Notes under the pieces: model-generated
What the model saw: the letters and a program-made list of their open reading frames with translations, nothing else
Told to the model about the DNA's origin: nothing
The model's database searches: none
From: Micromonospora lupini
GTDB taxonomy: Bacteria > Actinomycetota > Actinomycetes > Mycobacteriales > Micromonosporaceae
Reading direction: 5' to 3'
NCBI RefSeq assembly: GCF_026342015.1
Contig: NZ_JAPENL010000001.1
Span: 2,232,001-2,296,000 of the forward strand
Length of the DNA stretch: 64,000 nt
Translations under genes and position numbers: made by a program
Shown here: one piece after another, positions 28,164 through 37,098 of the stretch
How positions within the stretch are numbered: position 1 is the first letter of the stretch
How the letters are laid out: the number at the start of each line of letters is the position of its first letter

Positions 28164-28499
28164 TCAGGCGGACAGGTCCGCGTACGGGCGCAGTTCCAGT
28201 CGCCCCTCCCGCGCCATCGGGTGGGTGCGCGCCACCTCGATCGCCTCGTCGAGGTCGGCGCAGTCGAGCAGGTCGAAGCCCACGATGACCTCCGTGGTCT
28301 CGGCGAACGGCCCCTCGGAGACGAGCAGTTCCCCGTCGCGGACGCGGACCAGGGTCGCCGCGCTTGTCGGTGCCAGCACGTTGCCGGTGAGGCGGCGGCC
28401 ACGGGAGTCGTTCTCGGCCACCCACTTGTGGATGTCGGGCAGCTCGGTCGGGTCGGTGTCCGGTGCGGTGTCGGTGCAGACGAACATCATGAACTTCAT
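28164..28499 (-). CDS. DGPF/YCII-domain protein
   Basis: A 111-residue YCII-related protein, MKFMMFVCTD at the N-terminus and LVSEGPFAETTEVIVGFDLLDCADLDEAIEVA in the core, where the usual DGPF motif reads EGPF. It is the standard partner of ECF42 sigma factors and may influence their activity or be a target. The two genes are 4 bp apart. It starts at ATG 28499, 84 bp downstream of cvnD on the same strand. Confidence 0.9.
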   Translation of the reverse strand: MKFMMFVCTDTAPDTDPTELPDIHKWVAENDSRGRRLTGNVLAPTSAATLVRVRDGELLVSEGPFAETTEVIVGFDLLDCADLDEAIEVARTHPMAREGRLELRPYADLSA

Positions 28500-28583
28500 C
28501 TGGCGCTCCCTCGTGTGTCCGGGTGTCGCCAGCATGACGAACGGCCGGAGCCGTTCCGGACAGCCTCCCCGAAAAAACCTCTC

Positions 28584-29195
28584 TCAGTCCGTGCCGGCAG
28601 CCCGGCGACGGGCCTCGCGAGTCTTCATGGCGTGCTCCATGAGGGTCACGAGCACCTCCTTGCTGGACTCGCGCTGACGCGCGTCGCAGAGCAGCACCGG
28701 CACGCCCGGGTCCAGGTTCAGCGCGGTCTGCACCTCGTCGAGCCGGTACTGGCGGGCGCCCTCGAAGCAGTTCACCGCCACCACGAACGGGGTGCCCCGG
28801 CCCTCGAAGTAGTCGATCGACGGGAAGCAGTCGGCAAGCCGGCGCGTGTCGGCAAGCACCACCGCGCCGATCGCGCCCAGCGCCAGCTCGTCCCAGACGA
28901 ACCAGAACCGGTCCTGCCCGGGTGTGCCGAACAGGTAGAGCACCAGGTCGTCGCTGATGGTGATCCGGCCGAAGTCCATCGCCACGGTGGTGGTGGTCTT
29001 ACCCTCCACCCCGGACAGGTCGTCGATACCGACGCCGGTCTCGGTCAGCACCTCCTCGGTGCGCAACGGCCGGGTCTCGCTCACCGCTCCGACCATCGTG
29101 GTCTTGCCCACGCCGAAGCCGCCGGCGACCAGTATCTTGATCGCGGTGGGCAGTGGCGTCGCTCCCGCCGGCCGGTCAGAGTGCCCGTAGTCCAT
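28584..29195 (-). CDS. cvnD: Conservon Ras-like GTPase CvnD
   Basis: A 203-residue small GTP-binding protein of the actinobacterial conservon. The P-loop GGFGVGKTT is at residues 25-33. FGTPGQDRFWFVWDE corresponds to switch II, and VAVNCFEG replaces the classical NKxD base-specificity motif. Conservons (CvnA-D) form a membrane-associated complex resembling a G-protein signalling system. Its start overlaps cvnC by 20 bp. Confidence 0.93.
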   Translation of the reverse strand: MDYGHSDRPAGATPLPTAIKILVAGGFGVGKTTMVGAVSETRPLRTEEVLTETGVGIDDLSGVEGKTTTTVAMDFGRITISDDLVLYLFGTPGQDRFWFVWDELALGAIGAVVLADTRRLADCFPSIDYFEGRGTPFVVAVNCFEGARQYRLDEVQTALNLDPGVPVLLCDARQRESSKEVLVTLMEHAMKTREARRRAAGTD

Positions 29196-29562
29196 TGATT
29201 ACCGCCTCGAAGATGCTGTTGTCGGGAAGACCGGCCGTGGTCTGCGGTTCGCGTACCTGCACGAGGTTGCGGGCCGCCAGGTCGCCGAGGAGCACCCGGA
29301 TGGTCCCCACCGGCAGGTCGAGGTGGGCGGCGATCTCGGCGACGGACTGTATTCGCTGGCACAGTCCGACGATCGCCAGGTGCTCGGGACCGATACCGAC
29401 CTCCGGCGTCACGTCGGCTCGGGTCGCGGTGACCAGGGAGATCAGGTCGAACGTGCCGGTGACCGGGCGGGCGCGCCCGCGAGTCACCGCGTACGGGCGC
29501 ACCACCGGGCCCGCGTGGTCATCCACCCACTGATGCTCTGCGGACTCCCCCTGCACCGTCAT
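29176..29562 (-). CDS. cvnC: Conservon DUF742 protein CvnC
   Basis: A 128-residue DUF742 protein with a winged-helix-like body (VRPYAVTRGRARP ... CQRIQSVAEIAAHLDLPVGTIRVLLGDLAARNLV). In studied conservons it contacts CvnA and CvnB. Its ATG 29562 is 5 bp after the cvnB stop. Confidence 0.92.
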   Translation of the reverse strand: MTVQGESAEHQWVDDHAGPVVRPYAVTRGRARPVTGTFDLISLVTATRADVTPEVGIGPEHLAIVGLCQRIQSVAEIAAHLDLPVGTIRVLLGDLAARNLVQVREPQTTAGLPDNSIFEAVINGLRAL

Positions 29563-29567
29563 GGCCG

Positions 29568-29990
29568 CTACCTCTCGCCAGCCGACTGTTCGGTGCCCCG
29601 CGACGGGGACGCCACGTACTTCCCGACCCGGGTGACGAGCATCGCCATCTCGTACGCGATGAGACCGACGTCGGCGTCCTCGCTGGCGAGGACCGCCAGG
29701 CAGGCGTTGCGGCCGGCGGCCGTGACGAACAGGAACGACGACTGCATCTCGATGATGGTCTGCTGCACCTGCCCGCCGCCGAAGCGCTTGCCGGCGCCCC
29801 GGGCCAGGCTCTGGATGCCGGCCGCCATCGCCGCGAGGTGCTCGCCGTCGTCGCGGCTCAACCCCTGCGAGGAAGCCATCAACAGCCCGTCGGTGGAGAG
29901 CGCGACCGCATGCTCGGCCTGCTTCACCCGACCTACCAGATCATCCAGCAACCACGTCAGGTCGGCACTCGAAGCCGTCTTCTGGGCCAC
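29568..29990 (-). CDS. cvnB: Conservon roadblock/LC7 protein CvnB
   Basis: A 140-residue roadblock/LC7-domain protein (DLTWLLDDLVGRVKQAEHAVALSTDGLLMASSQGL) that typically acts as a GTPase regulator for CvnD. GTG 29990 (VAQKTASSADL) follows GAGGACGACGAA; the longer open frame upstream is not family-like. The gap to cvnA is 91 bp. Confidence 0.92.
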   Translation of the reverse strand: MAQKTASSADLTWLLDDLVGRVKQAEHAVALSTDGLLMASSQGLSRDDGEHLAAMAAGIQSLARGAGKRFGGGQVQQTIIEMQSSFLFVTAAGRNACLAVLASEDADVGLIAYEMAMLVTRVGKYVASPSRGTEQSAGER

Positions 29991-30081
29991 TTCGTCGTCC
30001 TCTTCTCGCCCGGCAGTTGCGCCGTATTCGTCGTGGGCTTGACCGTCACACCGCGCGGAAACCCGCAGCACCGGCGCTCGG

Positions 30082-32667
30082 TCAGGTGGCTTGCGATTCC
30101 TCGTCGGTCGGCTCGGGCGTCGCGCTGGACGAGGCGTCGGACGCGCCACCGAGCAGTCGCGCCGCGTCGGTCCGACCGCGCCGGGTGCCGGTCTGATACG
30201 AGCTCATCATCCGGCGTACCTGCTCCGGCGGCCGCACCACGTCCTCCTCGTCGGACTCCGTCGTCGCCGGGTCGTCGCGCAGCTCGGGAACGATGTTCGC
30301 CTGGCGAACGCGGACCGGCAGGCCGGAGCCGGTCCGGTCCGTCTCGGCCAGCGCCGGAACCGGCCCGCCGTCGGCGCCCGGCTCGCTGCCGCCGCCGCTC
30401 GGTGCGGCACGGTCCACCGCGGGCAGACCGGTGGGCACCGTCGGGCCCTCCAGGGCCGGCTGGCCCAGGCCACGGCGGGCCCGGGTGGGCAGCTCCGCCG
30501 CCGTGGCGCCGAGGGTCGTCCGCCGCCGGGTGGGGAGTACGACGTCGGTGTCGGTTCCGTCCACCTGCTGCTCGGTAGGGGTGCTGCTCTCGGCCAGCAC
30601 CGGGGCGAGGGGGGTCACCGGCTGCGCCGCGCCGGGACCGTTGGTCTCCGTCGCCGCGGCTGCCACCGCGACCGAGGAGAGGCTGGCGGTTCGGCCGCCG
30701 TCGGTGGGGCCGGTGGTCGTCGGGCCTGCGGGCAGCGCGATTGCCGTCGGCCCGGCCGGCAGCGCGCCGGAGTCCTCCGGGTTGGTCCCGTTGGCGGTGA
30801 CCAGGTCCTGCGGGATGAGCACGACGGCTGTGGTGCCGCCGTACGCCGACTCCTTCAGCCGGACCCGCACGCCGTGCCGCTCGGTCAGCCGGCTCACCAC
30901 GTAGAGGCCGAGCCGGGCGGCGTTGGCGAGGTTCAGCTCGGACTGGTCGACGATGCGGTGGTTCGCCGCGGCCAGGTCCTCCTCGCTCATGCCGAGGCCC
31001 CGGTCCTCGATCTCGATCGCGAACCCGTTGGCCACGAGCTGACCGCGGACCTCCACGCTTGTGTGCGGCGGCGAGAACGACAGGCCGTTCTCGATCAGCT
31101 CGGCGAGCAGGTGGATGATGTCGCCGACCGCCCGGCCGGCGAGCGAGACGGGCCCGAGCGGCAGCACGTTTACCCGTGTGTAGTCCTCCACCTCGGCGAC
31201 CGCGCCGCGCACCACGTCCACCATCGGGACGTTGCGTCGCCAGGCCCGACCAGGGGTGGAGCCGGAGAGCACGATCAGGTTCTCCGCGTTACGCCGCATC
31301 CGGGTGGCCAGGTGGTCGACCCGGAACAGGTCCTCCAGCTCCTCCGCGTCGTGTTCCCGCCGCTCCATCGCGTCGAGCAGGGTGAGCTGGCGGTGCACGA
31401 GCGCCTGCGTACGCCGGGCCAGGCTGAGGAAGACCTCGCGGACGTTGCGGCGCAGCTCGGCCTGCTCCACGGCCGTGCGCAGGGCGGTCTCCTGGACGGC
31501 GTTGAACGCCTTGCCGACCTGGCCGATCTCGTCGACGCCGAACTCCAGCGGGGGCGCCTCGGTGGCGACGTCGACCTCCTCGCCGCGGCCGAGCCGCTCG
31601 ACCACCCGCGGCAGCCGCTCGTCGGCGAGCTGCCAGGCGGCCTGCCGCAGCCGTTCCAGCTGGCGCAGGAGGGTCCGGGCCGTGGTGATCGAGACGACGA
31701 CCGAGGCGATGACGGCGAGCAGACCGAGACCGGTGGCGAGCACCAGCCGGACGACGACCATCACCGCCACGCCGGTGGCCCGACCGACGATGCCCTCGCC
31801 GCCGTCGGCGACCGCGTCGTTCACCTCGGCGAGCGCCGGCTCGACGGTGCCGCGCCACTGCTCGGCGCTCACCGGCAACTGGGTGGTCGGCCGGCCGTCG
31901 TGGATGATGCTGTCCTGCACGGCGCGCAGCCGGGTGAACGCCTCACCCTCGACGAGCTGCTGGTAGCGGCGCTGGTCGGTGTCGGCGAGCCGGGCCCGGG
32001 CCTCCTCGCCGAGGAACCGCTCGGCGGAGACCAGGCTTACGTAGCGGGCGTACTCCGGCCCACTCATCCGGCCGTTACCGAAGAGGCCGCTGAGCAGCGC
32101 GTCCTCCTGCGAGATCAGCTCCTTCATCCGGTTGAGCTGGATCAGGGCCGCCGCGTCGGCGGCGATCTCCTTGTCGTCCAGGCTGCCGGTGACGTCGTAG
32201 ACCCGGAAGATCGATTCGATCGCGTCCGTGTAGGCGTCGGCGGCGGAGATCCGGTCGACCTTGCGGGCGAGCACGTCGGTGCGGGTCTGCTGCAGCCCGT
32301 CGATCTGCGCGATCGTGAGGTCCAACTGGGCGTTGAGCGCCGCGCTGCCGGCCACGTCGACCTGCCAGTTGCGGACCGAGCTGGCGAAGTCGCCGGCCAA
32401 CTGCGCGGCCTTGCGCTGTTCGGTCTCCAGCGCCGCGCGCTGCTCGGCGTCGGGGTTGCTCAGATACGCCTGGGTCAGCCGTCGTTCGAGCTGGAGCTCC
32501 TGGAGCAGCGGGTCGGTGGGCGTGTAGACCTTGCTGTTGATCGCCTGGACGCCGAGCAGGTTGAAGCCGTCGCGCAGGGTCACCCATGCCGCGAACATCC
32601 AGAGGGCGACCAGGGAGAGCAGCAGGGCGACAACCTTGGTGCGGATACTCGTACCGCGAGAACGCAT
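30082..32667 (-). CDS. cvnA: Conservon sensor kinase-like protein CvnA
   Basis: An 861-residue membrane sensor. One transmembrane segment is near residues 12-31 and another near 305-332. They enclose an extracytoplasmic nitrate/nitrite-sensing-like domain. HAMP, a helical dimerisation region (SLARRTQALVHRQLTLLDAMERREHDAEEL) and a HATPase_c domain (ELIENGLSFSPP near 520, IEDRGLGMSEEDL) follow. No canonical phosphoacceptor H-box is obvious, as in other CvnA proteins. The last 250 residues are disordered and Pro/Thr-rich. A sigma70-like promoter lies just upstream, overlapping the terpene cyclase stop codon. Confidence 0.93.
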   Translation of the reverse strand: MRSRGTSIRTKVVALLLSLVALWMFAAWVTLRDGFNLLGVQAINSKVYTPTDPLLQELQLERRLTQAYLSNPDAEQRAALETEQRKAAQLAGDFASSVRNWQVDVAGSAALNAQLDLTIAQIDGLQQTRTDVLARKVDRISAADAYTDAIESIFRVYDVTGSLDDKEIAADAAALIQLNRMKELISQEDALLSGLFGNGRMSGPEYARYVSLVSAERFLGEEARARLADTDQRRYQQLVEGEAFTRLRAVQDSIIHDGRPTTQLPVSAEQWRGTVEPALAEVNDAVADGGEGIVGRATGVAVMVVVRLVLATGLGLLAVIASVVVSITTARTLLRQLERLRQAAWQLADERLPRVVERLGRGEEVDVATEAPPLEFGVDEIGQVGKAFNAVQETALRTAVEQAELRRNVREVFLSLARRTQALVHRQLTLLDAMERREHDAEELEDLFRVDHLATRMRRNAENLIVLSGSTPGRAWRRNVPMVDVVRGAVAEVEDYTRVNVLPLGPVSLAGRAVGDIIHLLAELIENGLSFSPPHTSVEVRGQLVANGFAIEIEDRGLGMSEEDLAAANHRIVDQSELNLANAARLGLYVVSRLTERHGVRVRLKESAYGGTTAVVLIPQDLVTANGTNPEDSGALPAGPTAIALPAGPTTTGPTDGGRTASLSSVAVAAAATETNGPGAAQPVTPLAPVLAESSTPTEQQVDGTDTDVVLPTRRRTTLGATAAELPTRARRGLGQPALEGPTVPTGLPAVDRAAPSGGGSEPGADGGPVPALAETDRTGSGLPVRVRQANIVPELRDDPATTESDEEDVVRPPEQVRRMMSSYQTGTRRGRTDAARLLGGASDASSSATPEPTDEESQAT

Positions 32668-32764
32668 TGAACCGTCCCAGGCCGGGCGTTGACTCAGCTC
32701 ATCAACGGGTGATCATGGAAGACGACGTCCCGCCACAGCGGGCATCGGGGCTGAGGCTCTGCGT

Positions 32765-32793
32765 ACGCTAGCAGTGTCCACACAACCCCTCAA
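32765..32793 (-). promoter_or_regulatory. Candidate cvnA promoter
   Basis: On the minus strand TTGAGG (32788-32793) and TAGCGT (32765-32770) are separated by 17 bp. The -35 overlaps the final codons of the terpene cyclase gene. cvnABCD could therefore be transcribed both from here and by read-through from the terpene genes. Confidence 0.5.
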
Positions 32794-34400
32794 GTTGTTG
32801 TTTTTGTTGCCTGGTAACCACAATCCACCATCGAACGGTCGGCGTCCGCCAGGTGGACGGAGGCCAGCCGGCAGGCGGCCAGCACCGTCGCGTGAACGAT
32901 CGCGGTAGGACAGTACAACTCCTTGCCGTACCACAGTGGAGGGTGCGGCCGGTCGGACGGTTGGTGCAGGTAGGCGTGGCCTCGGGCCACCGCGTCGTCG
33001 ACACGCGGCGCTCCCGTCGGCGCGGCCAGCAACACCTGCAGGGCGTACGCGGTCTCCTCGGCCGTCCCGCCCCAGCGCCCCCACGAGCCGTCGGCACGTT
33101 GGCTCTCCAGCACCCAGCGGGCCGCCCGGTCCACCGCCTCGGCCGCCGCGCCGCCGCGACCGAACTCCGCCAGGGCCAGCACGCAGCAGGACGTCGCGTA
33201 GTACGGCGAGGCGTGCCACCGGTCCTGCCAGGGGCCCTCGGGGAGCTGGTGGGCCGGCAGGACGACGCTGAGCCGATCGACCACCCGGCGGTACCGCGCG
33301 TCCACGTCGGGCCGCGCGGCCAGGTGCTGGCCGAACGCGTCCAGCACGTGGGCGTTCGTGGTGACCGAGAAGCCGTCCTCGCTCCCCGGCCAGGTGCAGA
33401 AACCGTCAGCCGTCTCGTACGCCCACAGGCTCGCCGGATCGGCGGGGCGGCCGAGCCGGGCCAGCGCGTCAAGCGTGACCGAGGTGGTGTCGGCGTCGGT
33501 CGGCAGACCCTCGCCGGTGGCGACGCCCTCGGCGGCGCCTGTCGCGGCGGCCAGGGTCCGCAGGACGGTGGCCGGCGGGTCGACCGCCACACCGGCGCGG
33601 CGCAGCCCGCTGAGCACCCAGGCCCGCTCGAAGACGGTGATCGGGGTGGGGCAGGGCACCGGCCCGTCGCCGTCGCGGATCAGCTCCCGCAGGAAGGCGT
33701 CCGCGGTGGGGCCGGCGTCCGGGCCGACGGCTGTCAACCAGGCGGCGGTTGCGGCGGGCGACGCGCCGACTGCGGTGAGGGTCGGCCCGGCGTCGGCAGG
33801 GGTCGCGCCCAGCACCTCGTAGAAGTGGGCCACCTTGGTCGGCAGCGCCGCCCCGGCGGCCACCGCGGCCCGTACCGCCCGCAACCGGTCGGGGCCGAGC
33901 CCCGGTGGCAGGGTCAGCGGCGGGTGGGGCAGCCGGTCGGCGACCGCACGGTCCAGCCGGGTCAGCCGGTCGTTGAGCGACTCGACGAGCGCCGGGACGA
34001 TGAGGTCCAGCGCCGGGGTGTCCGGCAGTGCCCGCGCGGGCGTGGCGAGCAGCCGGCCGCCGAGCGCGTCCAACCCGCGCGCCACCGGGGCGAGCAGGTC
34101 CGCACCGGACCACAGGCCGTCGGCCAGCACGGCGAGCAGCGCGTCGGTGGCGCTGAGCGTCGGCACCAGGGCGTACCCCTCGGGTGGGCCCCACGCGCCG
34201 TCCGGGCGCTGCTGACGCAGCAGGAACCCGATGCGCTCGTGGTGCCCCGGCAGCCAGGACGCGTCGGCGACCAGCCGGGCGCTCTCGTACACCGAGGCGG
34301 CGACCTGCCCCCACGGCCGCAGCGCGACACCCGCGATCAGCTCGCGCGCGGCGGCGTCGGCGGCCGGCTCGGCCAGTACGCGGGAGGAGCCCTCACTCAC
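32790..34400 (-). CDS. Class II terpene cyclase-like protein (DxDTT variant)
   Basis: A 536-residue alpha/alpha-barrel protein of the prenyltransferase/squalene-hopene cyclase superfamily. QQ/QR-DG-W repeats are visible (LLRQQRPDGAWGPP near 62-73, VLESQRADGSWGRW near the end). The protonating DxDD motif appears as DADTT at residues 302-306. From memory, DxDTT is reported for some actinobacterial class II cyclases such as drimenyl-diphosphate synthase; I could not verify this. GTG 34400 has GGGGAGAACGCG upstream and overlaps the preceding stop by 8 bp. The likely substrate is a linear prenyl diphosphate. Confidence 0.85.
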   Translation of the reverse strand: MSEGSSRVLAEPAADAAARELIAGVALRPWGQVAASVYESARLVADASWLPGHHERIGFLLRQQRPDGAWGPPEGYALVPTLSATDALLAVLADGLWSGADLLAPVARGLDALGGRLLATPARALPDTPALDLIVPALVESLNDRLTRLDRAVADRLPHPPLTLPPGLGPDRLRAVRAAVAAGAALPTKVAHFYEVLGATPADAGPTLTAVGASPAATAAWLTAVGPDAGPTADAFLRELIRDGDGPVPCPTPITVFERAWVLSGLRRAGVAVDPPATVLRTLAAATGAAEGVATGEGLPTDADTTSVTLDALARLGRPADPASLWAYETADGFCTWPGSEDGFSVTTNAHVLDAFGQHLAARPDVDARYRRVVDRLSVVLPAHQLPEGPWQDRWHASPYYATSCCVLALAEFGRGGAAAEAVDRAARWVLESQRADGSWGRWGGTAEETAYALQVLLAAPTGAPRVDDAVARGHAYLHQPSDRPHPPLWYGKELYCPTAIVHATVLAACRLASVHLADADRSMVDCGYQATKTTT

Positions 34401-35310
34401 CGCGTTCTCCCCAGAAGTCCGACACCTCGTAGAAGCCACCCGTGAAGGAGATCTGCCGGTGCAGGTACTCCGCCTGACGGGGGCAGCGCTCGGCGAGCGC
34501 TGCCAGGTCCCCCCGGGACCTGGCGGTCAGCTCGGCCAGCCGGGCGTGCACCCGCGCCGGATCGTCGACGAGCTGCAACGCGTTCAGGTCGCCCCACTCG
34601 GCGTCCCGGTCCTGGGTGGCGAGGTCGTTGACCAGCCGCAGCACGCGCTGCACACCCCGGCCGGCGTCCAACAGGTCGGTCAGCTGGGCGAGCGTCCGGT
34701 CGTCGCCGGTGGCGATCCAGTGGGTGACGTTGACGAAGGAGCTGCCGGAGTTGTCGGCGTTCTCCAGGTAGCGGTCCAGGTCCGGCAGACGCCGCCCGGT
34801 GGTCGGGTCGGTCGGCAGGTTCTTCCAGTCCCACTCCCGGGCCGCAGCGGCGAGCATCCGGGCCAACTCGTCGCGCCAGATCGGGCGCAGCCGGGCGAAC
34901 GCCGGCACGGTGGCCAGCTCGTCGCGCAGGTCGGCCAGCAGCCGCGCGAGGTGCCGGCCCGGCGGGGGCGCGGCGCCGTCGGCCACCGCCAGGCAGTCGG
35001 TCACGATCGCCCGGACGTCGTCGGCGGACCGGGCCAGGTAGTCGACCTGCCAGTCGGCGGCGAAGACCCAGAGCACGGTACGGGTGGTGATCCGCAGTTC
35101 GGCGGCGGTGTGCCAGGGCGCGATGAAGGCGACCACGGTGGCCACCGAGCTGAGCAGCGCCGGGTCGAACGGCGCGGCGTCGAACAGCTCCGGGTGGGCG
35201 GCGGTGACGGCCTGCAGGTCGCGGACGCCACGCACGGCGAGCGCGCACACCCGGCCCTGCTCGGCGACCGCGTCGGTGCCGGCCTGCACCGGCCACGGCG
35301 TGCCCGTCAT
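34393..35310 (-). CDS. Class I terpene synthase-like protein
   Basis: A 305-residue all-alpha protein. The first metal motif reads DWQVD at residues 86-90 instead of DDxxD. The second metal motif NDLATQDRD (228-236) fits the NSE/DTE consensus ND-x-x-[ST]-x-x-[KR]-[DE] exactly. This indicates an ionisation-type terpene synthase with a weakened first aspartate cluster. ATG 35310 overlaps the P450 stop by 4 bp (ATGA), and its own stop overlaps the class II gene, so all three are translationally coupled. Confidence 0.82.
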   Translation of the reverse strand: MTGTPWPVQAGTDAVAEQGRVCALAVRGVRDLQAVTAAHPELFDAAPFDPALLSSVATVVAFIAPWHTAAELRITTRTVLWVFAADWQVDYLARSADDVRAIVTDCLAVADGAAPPPGRHLARLLADLRDELATVPAFARLRPIWRDELARMLAAAAREWDWKNLPTDPTTGRRLPDLDRYLENADNSGSSFVNVTHWIATGDDRTLAQLTDLLDAGRGVQRVLRLVNDLATQDRDAEWGDLNALQLVDDPARVHARLAELTARSRGDLAALAERCPRQAEYLHRQISFTGGFYEVSDFWGERGE

Positions 35311-36698
35311 GAGGCGACCGGGCGCTCGACGGGGGTGACGATCAGCTCGGCCCGCTGCTTGGGTTGCAGCGAGGCGCCGAGCCGGGGTGTCAGGCCGACG
35401 GGTTCGCGCAGTCGGAACCGGAAGCGGCTCAGCACGGTGCTGACGATGAGCTGCGCCTCCAGCAGGAAGAGGTACTGCCCGAGGCACTGGTGCGGGCCGC
35501 CGCCGAACGGGAAGTAGGAGTAGCGGTAACGCCGCCGGGGCCGCTCCGGCGCGAAGCGCTCCGGGTCGAACAGCGTCGGGTCGTCCCAGAACGTCGACAT
35601 CCGCTGGGTGACGTACGGGCTGACCAGCACGGTGCCACCGGCCTTGATTCGCACTCCGCCCAGTACGTCGTCGCCGACAGCGGTCCGCGGGATCATCCAG
35701 CCGGCCGGGTAGAGCCGCAGCATCTCGTCGAGCACCATCCGGCCGTAGCGCAGCTGGGGCAGGTGCTCACGGCCGACCCGGTCGGCGCCGACCACCCGCT
35801 CGATCTCGTCGGTCATCCGCTCGGCCACGTCGGGTCGGTTGGACAGCACCGGCCAGAGCCAGGAGAGCAGGGCGATTGTGGTCTCGGTGGCGGTGGAGAA
35901 CATGGCCACGACGTCGCCGCGGATCGCGTACTCGTCGGGTTCGCTGCCGTCGGCGCGCGGCCGGCAGAGGGTGGAGATGATGTCGTCCCCGTCGCTGGGG
36001 TTGGCCCGGGCCTGCCTGATGATCGGCAGCACCACCTCGTCGATGGTCCGCACCGCCTCGGTGAAGGCGCGGTCGCGGGGCATCGGCACCGCGTACGGCA
36101 CGAAGGGCACCAGCAGGCGCGGAAGCATCGCGGTCGTGAGGGTGTCCAGTGCGGCGCTGATCCGCAGCGCGTCCGGCACCGAGATCCGGTCGGCGAAGAG
36201 CACCCGCATGGTGGTGCGGAGCACGATCCGGGTCAGCTCGGCCCCGCCGTCGATGGGGCGGCCCTCGCGGGCCGGCTCCAGCCACTCGTCGACGGCCTCG
36301 TTGATCGCCTCGGCCATCCGGTCGACGAGCGTCTCGGCCCGCTTCGCGGTGAACAGCGGTTGCAGCGCGCCCCGGCTGGACTCCCAGATCTCGCCCTCGG
36401 CGACGAGGATGGCGTCGCCGACGATGCGGCGTACCGGCCGCCACAACAGGCCGTCTCCGTCGCGGGTGTAGTTGGCAACGTTGTCCCTCAGCACGCGTTG
36501 CAGGTGCTCAGGGTGGCTGACGAGGTAGGGGCGGAACGAGCCGAGGTTGAGCCGGACGACCTCGCCACCGGCGTCGTCCGCGAAGCCGACGAGCGCGCCG
36601 AGCGGGTCGCGGACCAACGCGGGCAGGGCGCGTCGCAGGGGGATCATCCGGGGTTCGGTGCTGACGGGGGCGGGGCCGGCATCGGACACCTGGGTCAT
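35307..36698 (-). CDS. Cytochrome P450
   Basis: A 463-residue soluble P450. The I-helix reads AMFSTATETT (265-274). The ExxR motif is EMLR (325-328). The haem loop is FPFGGGPHQC (396-405), with the proximal Cys at 405. I chose ATG 36698 after GAGGAGAC; the open frame continues to 36770. It leads the terpene cassette and probably oxidises the product of the coupled class I/II enzymes. P450 genes also adjoin conservons in Streptomyces. No ferredoxin gene is nearby. Confidence 0.94.
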   Translation of the reverse strand: MTQVSDAGPAPVSTEPRMIPLRRALPALVRDPLGALVGFADDAGGEVVRLNLGSFRPYLVSHPEHLQRVLRDNVANYTRDGDGLLWRPVRRIVGDAILVAEGEIWESSRGALQPLFTAKRAETLVDRMAEAINEAVDEWLEPAREGRPIDGGAELTRIVLRTTMRVLFADRISVPDALRISAALDTLTTAMLPRLLVPFVPYAVPMPRDRAFTEAVRTIDEVVLPIIRQARANPSDGDDIISTLCRPRADGSEPDEYAIRGDVVAMFSTATETTIALLSWLWPVLSNRPDVAERMTDEIERVVGADRVGREHLPQLRYGRMVLDEMLRLYPAGWMIPRTAVGDDVLGGVRIKAGGTVLVSPYVTQRMSTFWDDPTLFDPERFAPERPRRRYRYSYFPFGGGPHQCLGQYLFLLEAQLIVSTVLSRFRFRLREPVGLTPRLGASLQPKQRAELIVTPVERPVAS

Positions 36699-37098
36699 GC
36701 AACGTCTCCTCGTCGTTCCGCCGGCAGCCGAGCTGTCCACTGTGGCCGGACGGGACTGTGAAAATTTCACCTTCTGGGCGACGGAAGCATCTCACCAAAT
36801 CCGAGGCACCTCCATAGCTGCGACAGGTGAGATTCCCCGCTCGATTCTGACCGGCATCGATGTCACGGGCCAACTTTCGTCCTGAGTGGATGGTCGGGTC
36901 GAGGCACCCGCGCAGGTCGCGCCCGTACGCCCGGGCTCGCGCGGGCCGCGCGGACGGCCCGCCGACTCCCGGAGGCCGGGCCGCCCGCCGCCGGGTCCGG
37001 GCGGTACGGCAGCGGGCCGGGCCCACGGGAGTGAGCCAGGACCCACCGGTACCCCCGAATCCGGGCGATGCCGGGCACCCTGTGCCAGGCTCTGTGGC
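36699..37098. other. 400-bp divergent spacer upstream of the P450 cassette
   Basis: No gene is supported. It contains a 13-bp palindrome GTGAAAATTTCAC at 36758-36770, about 60 bp upstream of the P450 start. This A+T-rich island stands out against its surroundings and may be part of the cassette promoter. The rightward half is G+C-rich and featureless up to the DUF2630 gene. Confidence 0.5.
36758..36770. promoter_or_regulatory. 13-bp palindrome upstream of the P450 cassette
   Basis: GTGAAA and TTTCAC arms flank a single central A. It is a possible operator or part of the promoter; no regulator is assigned. Confidence 0.35.
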
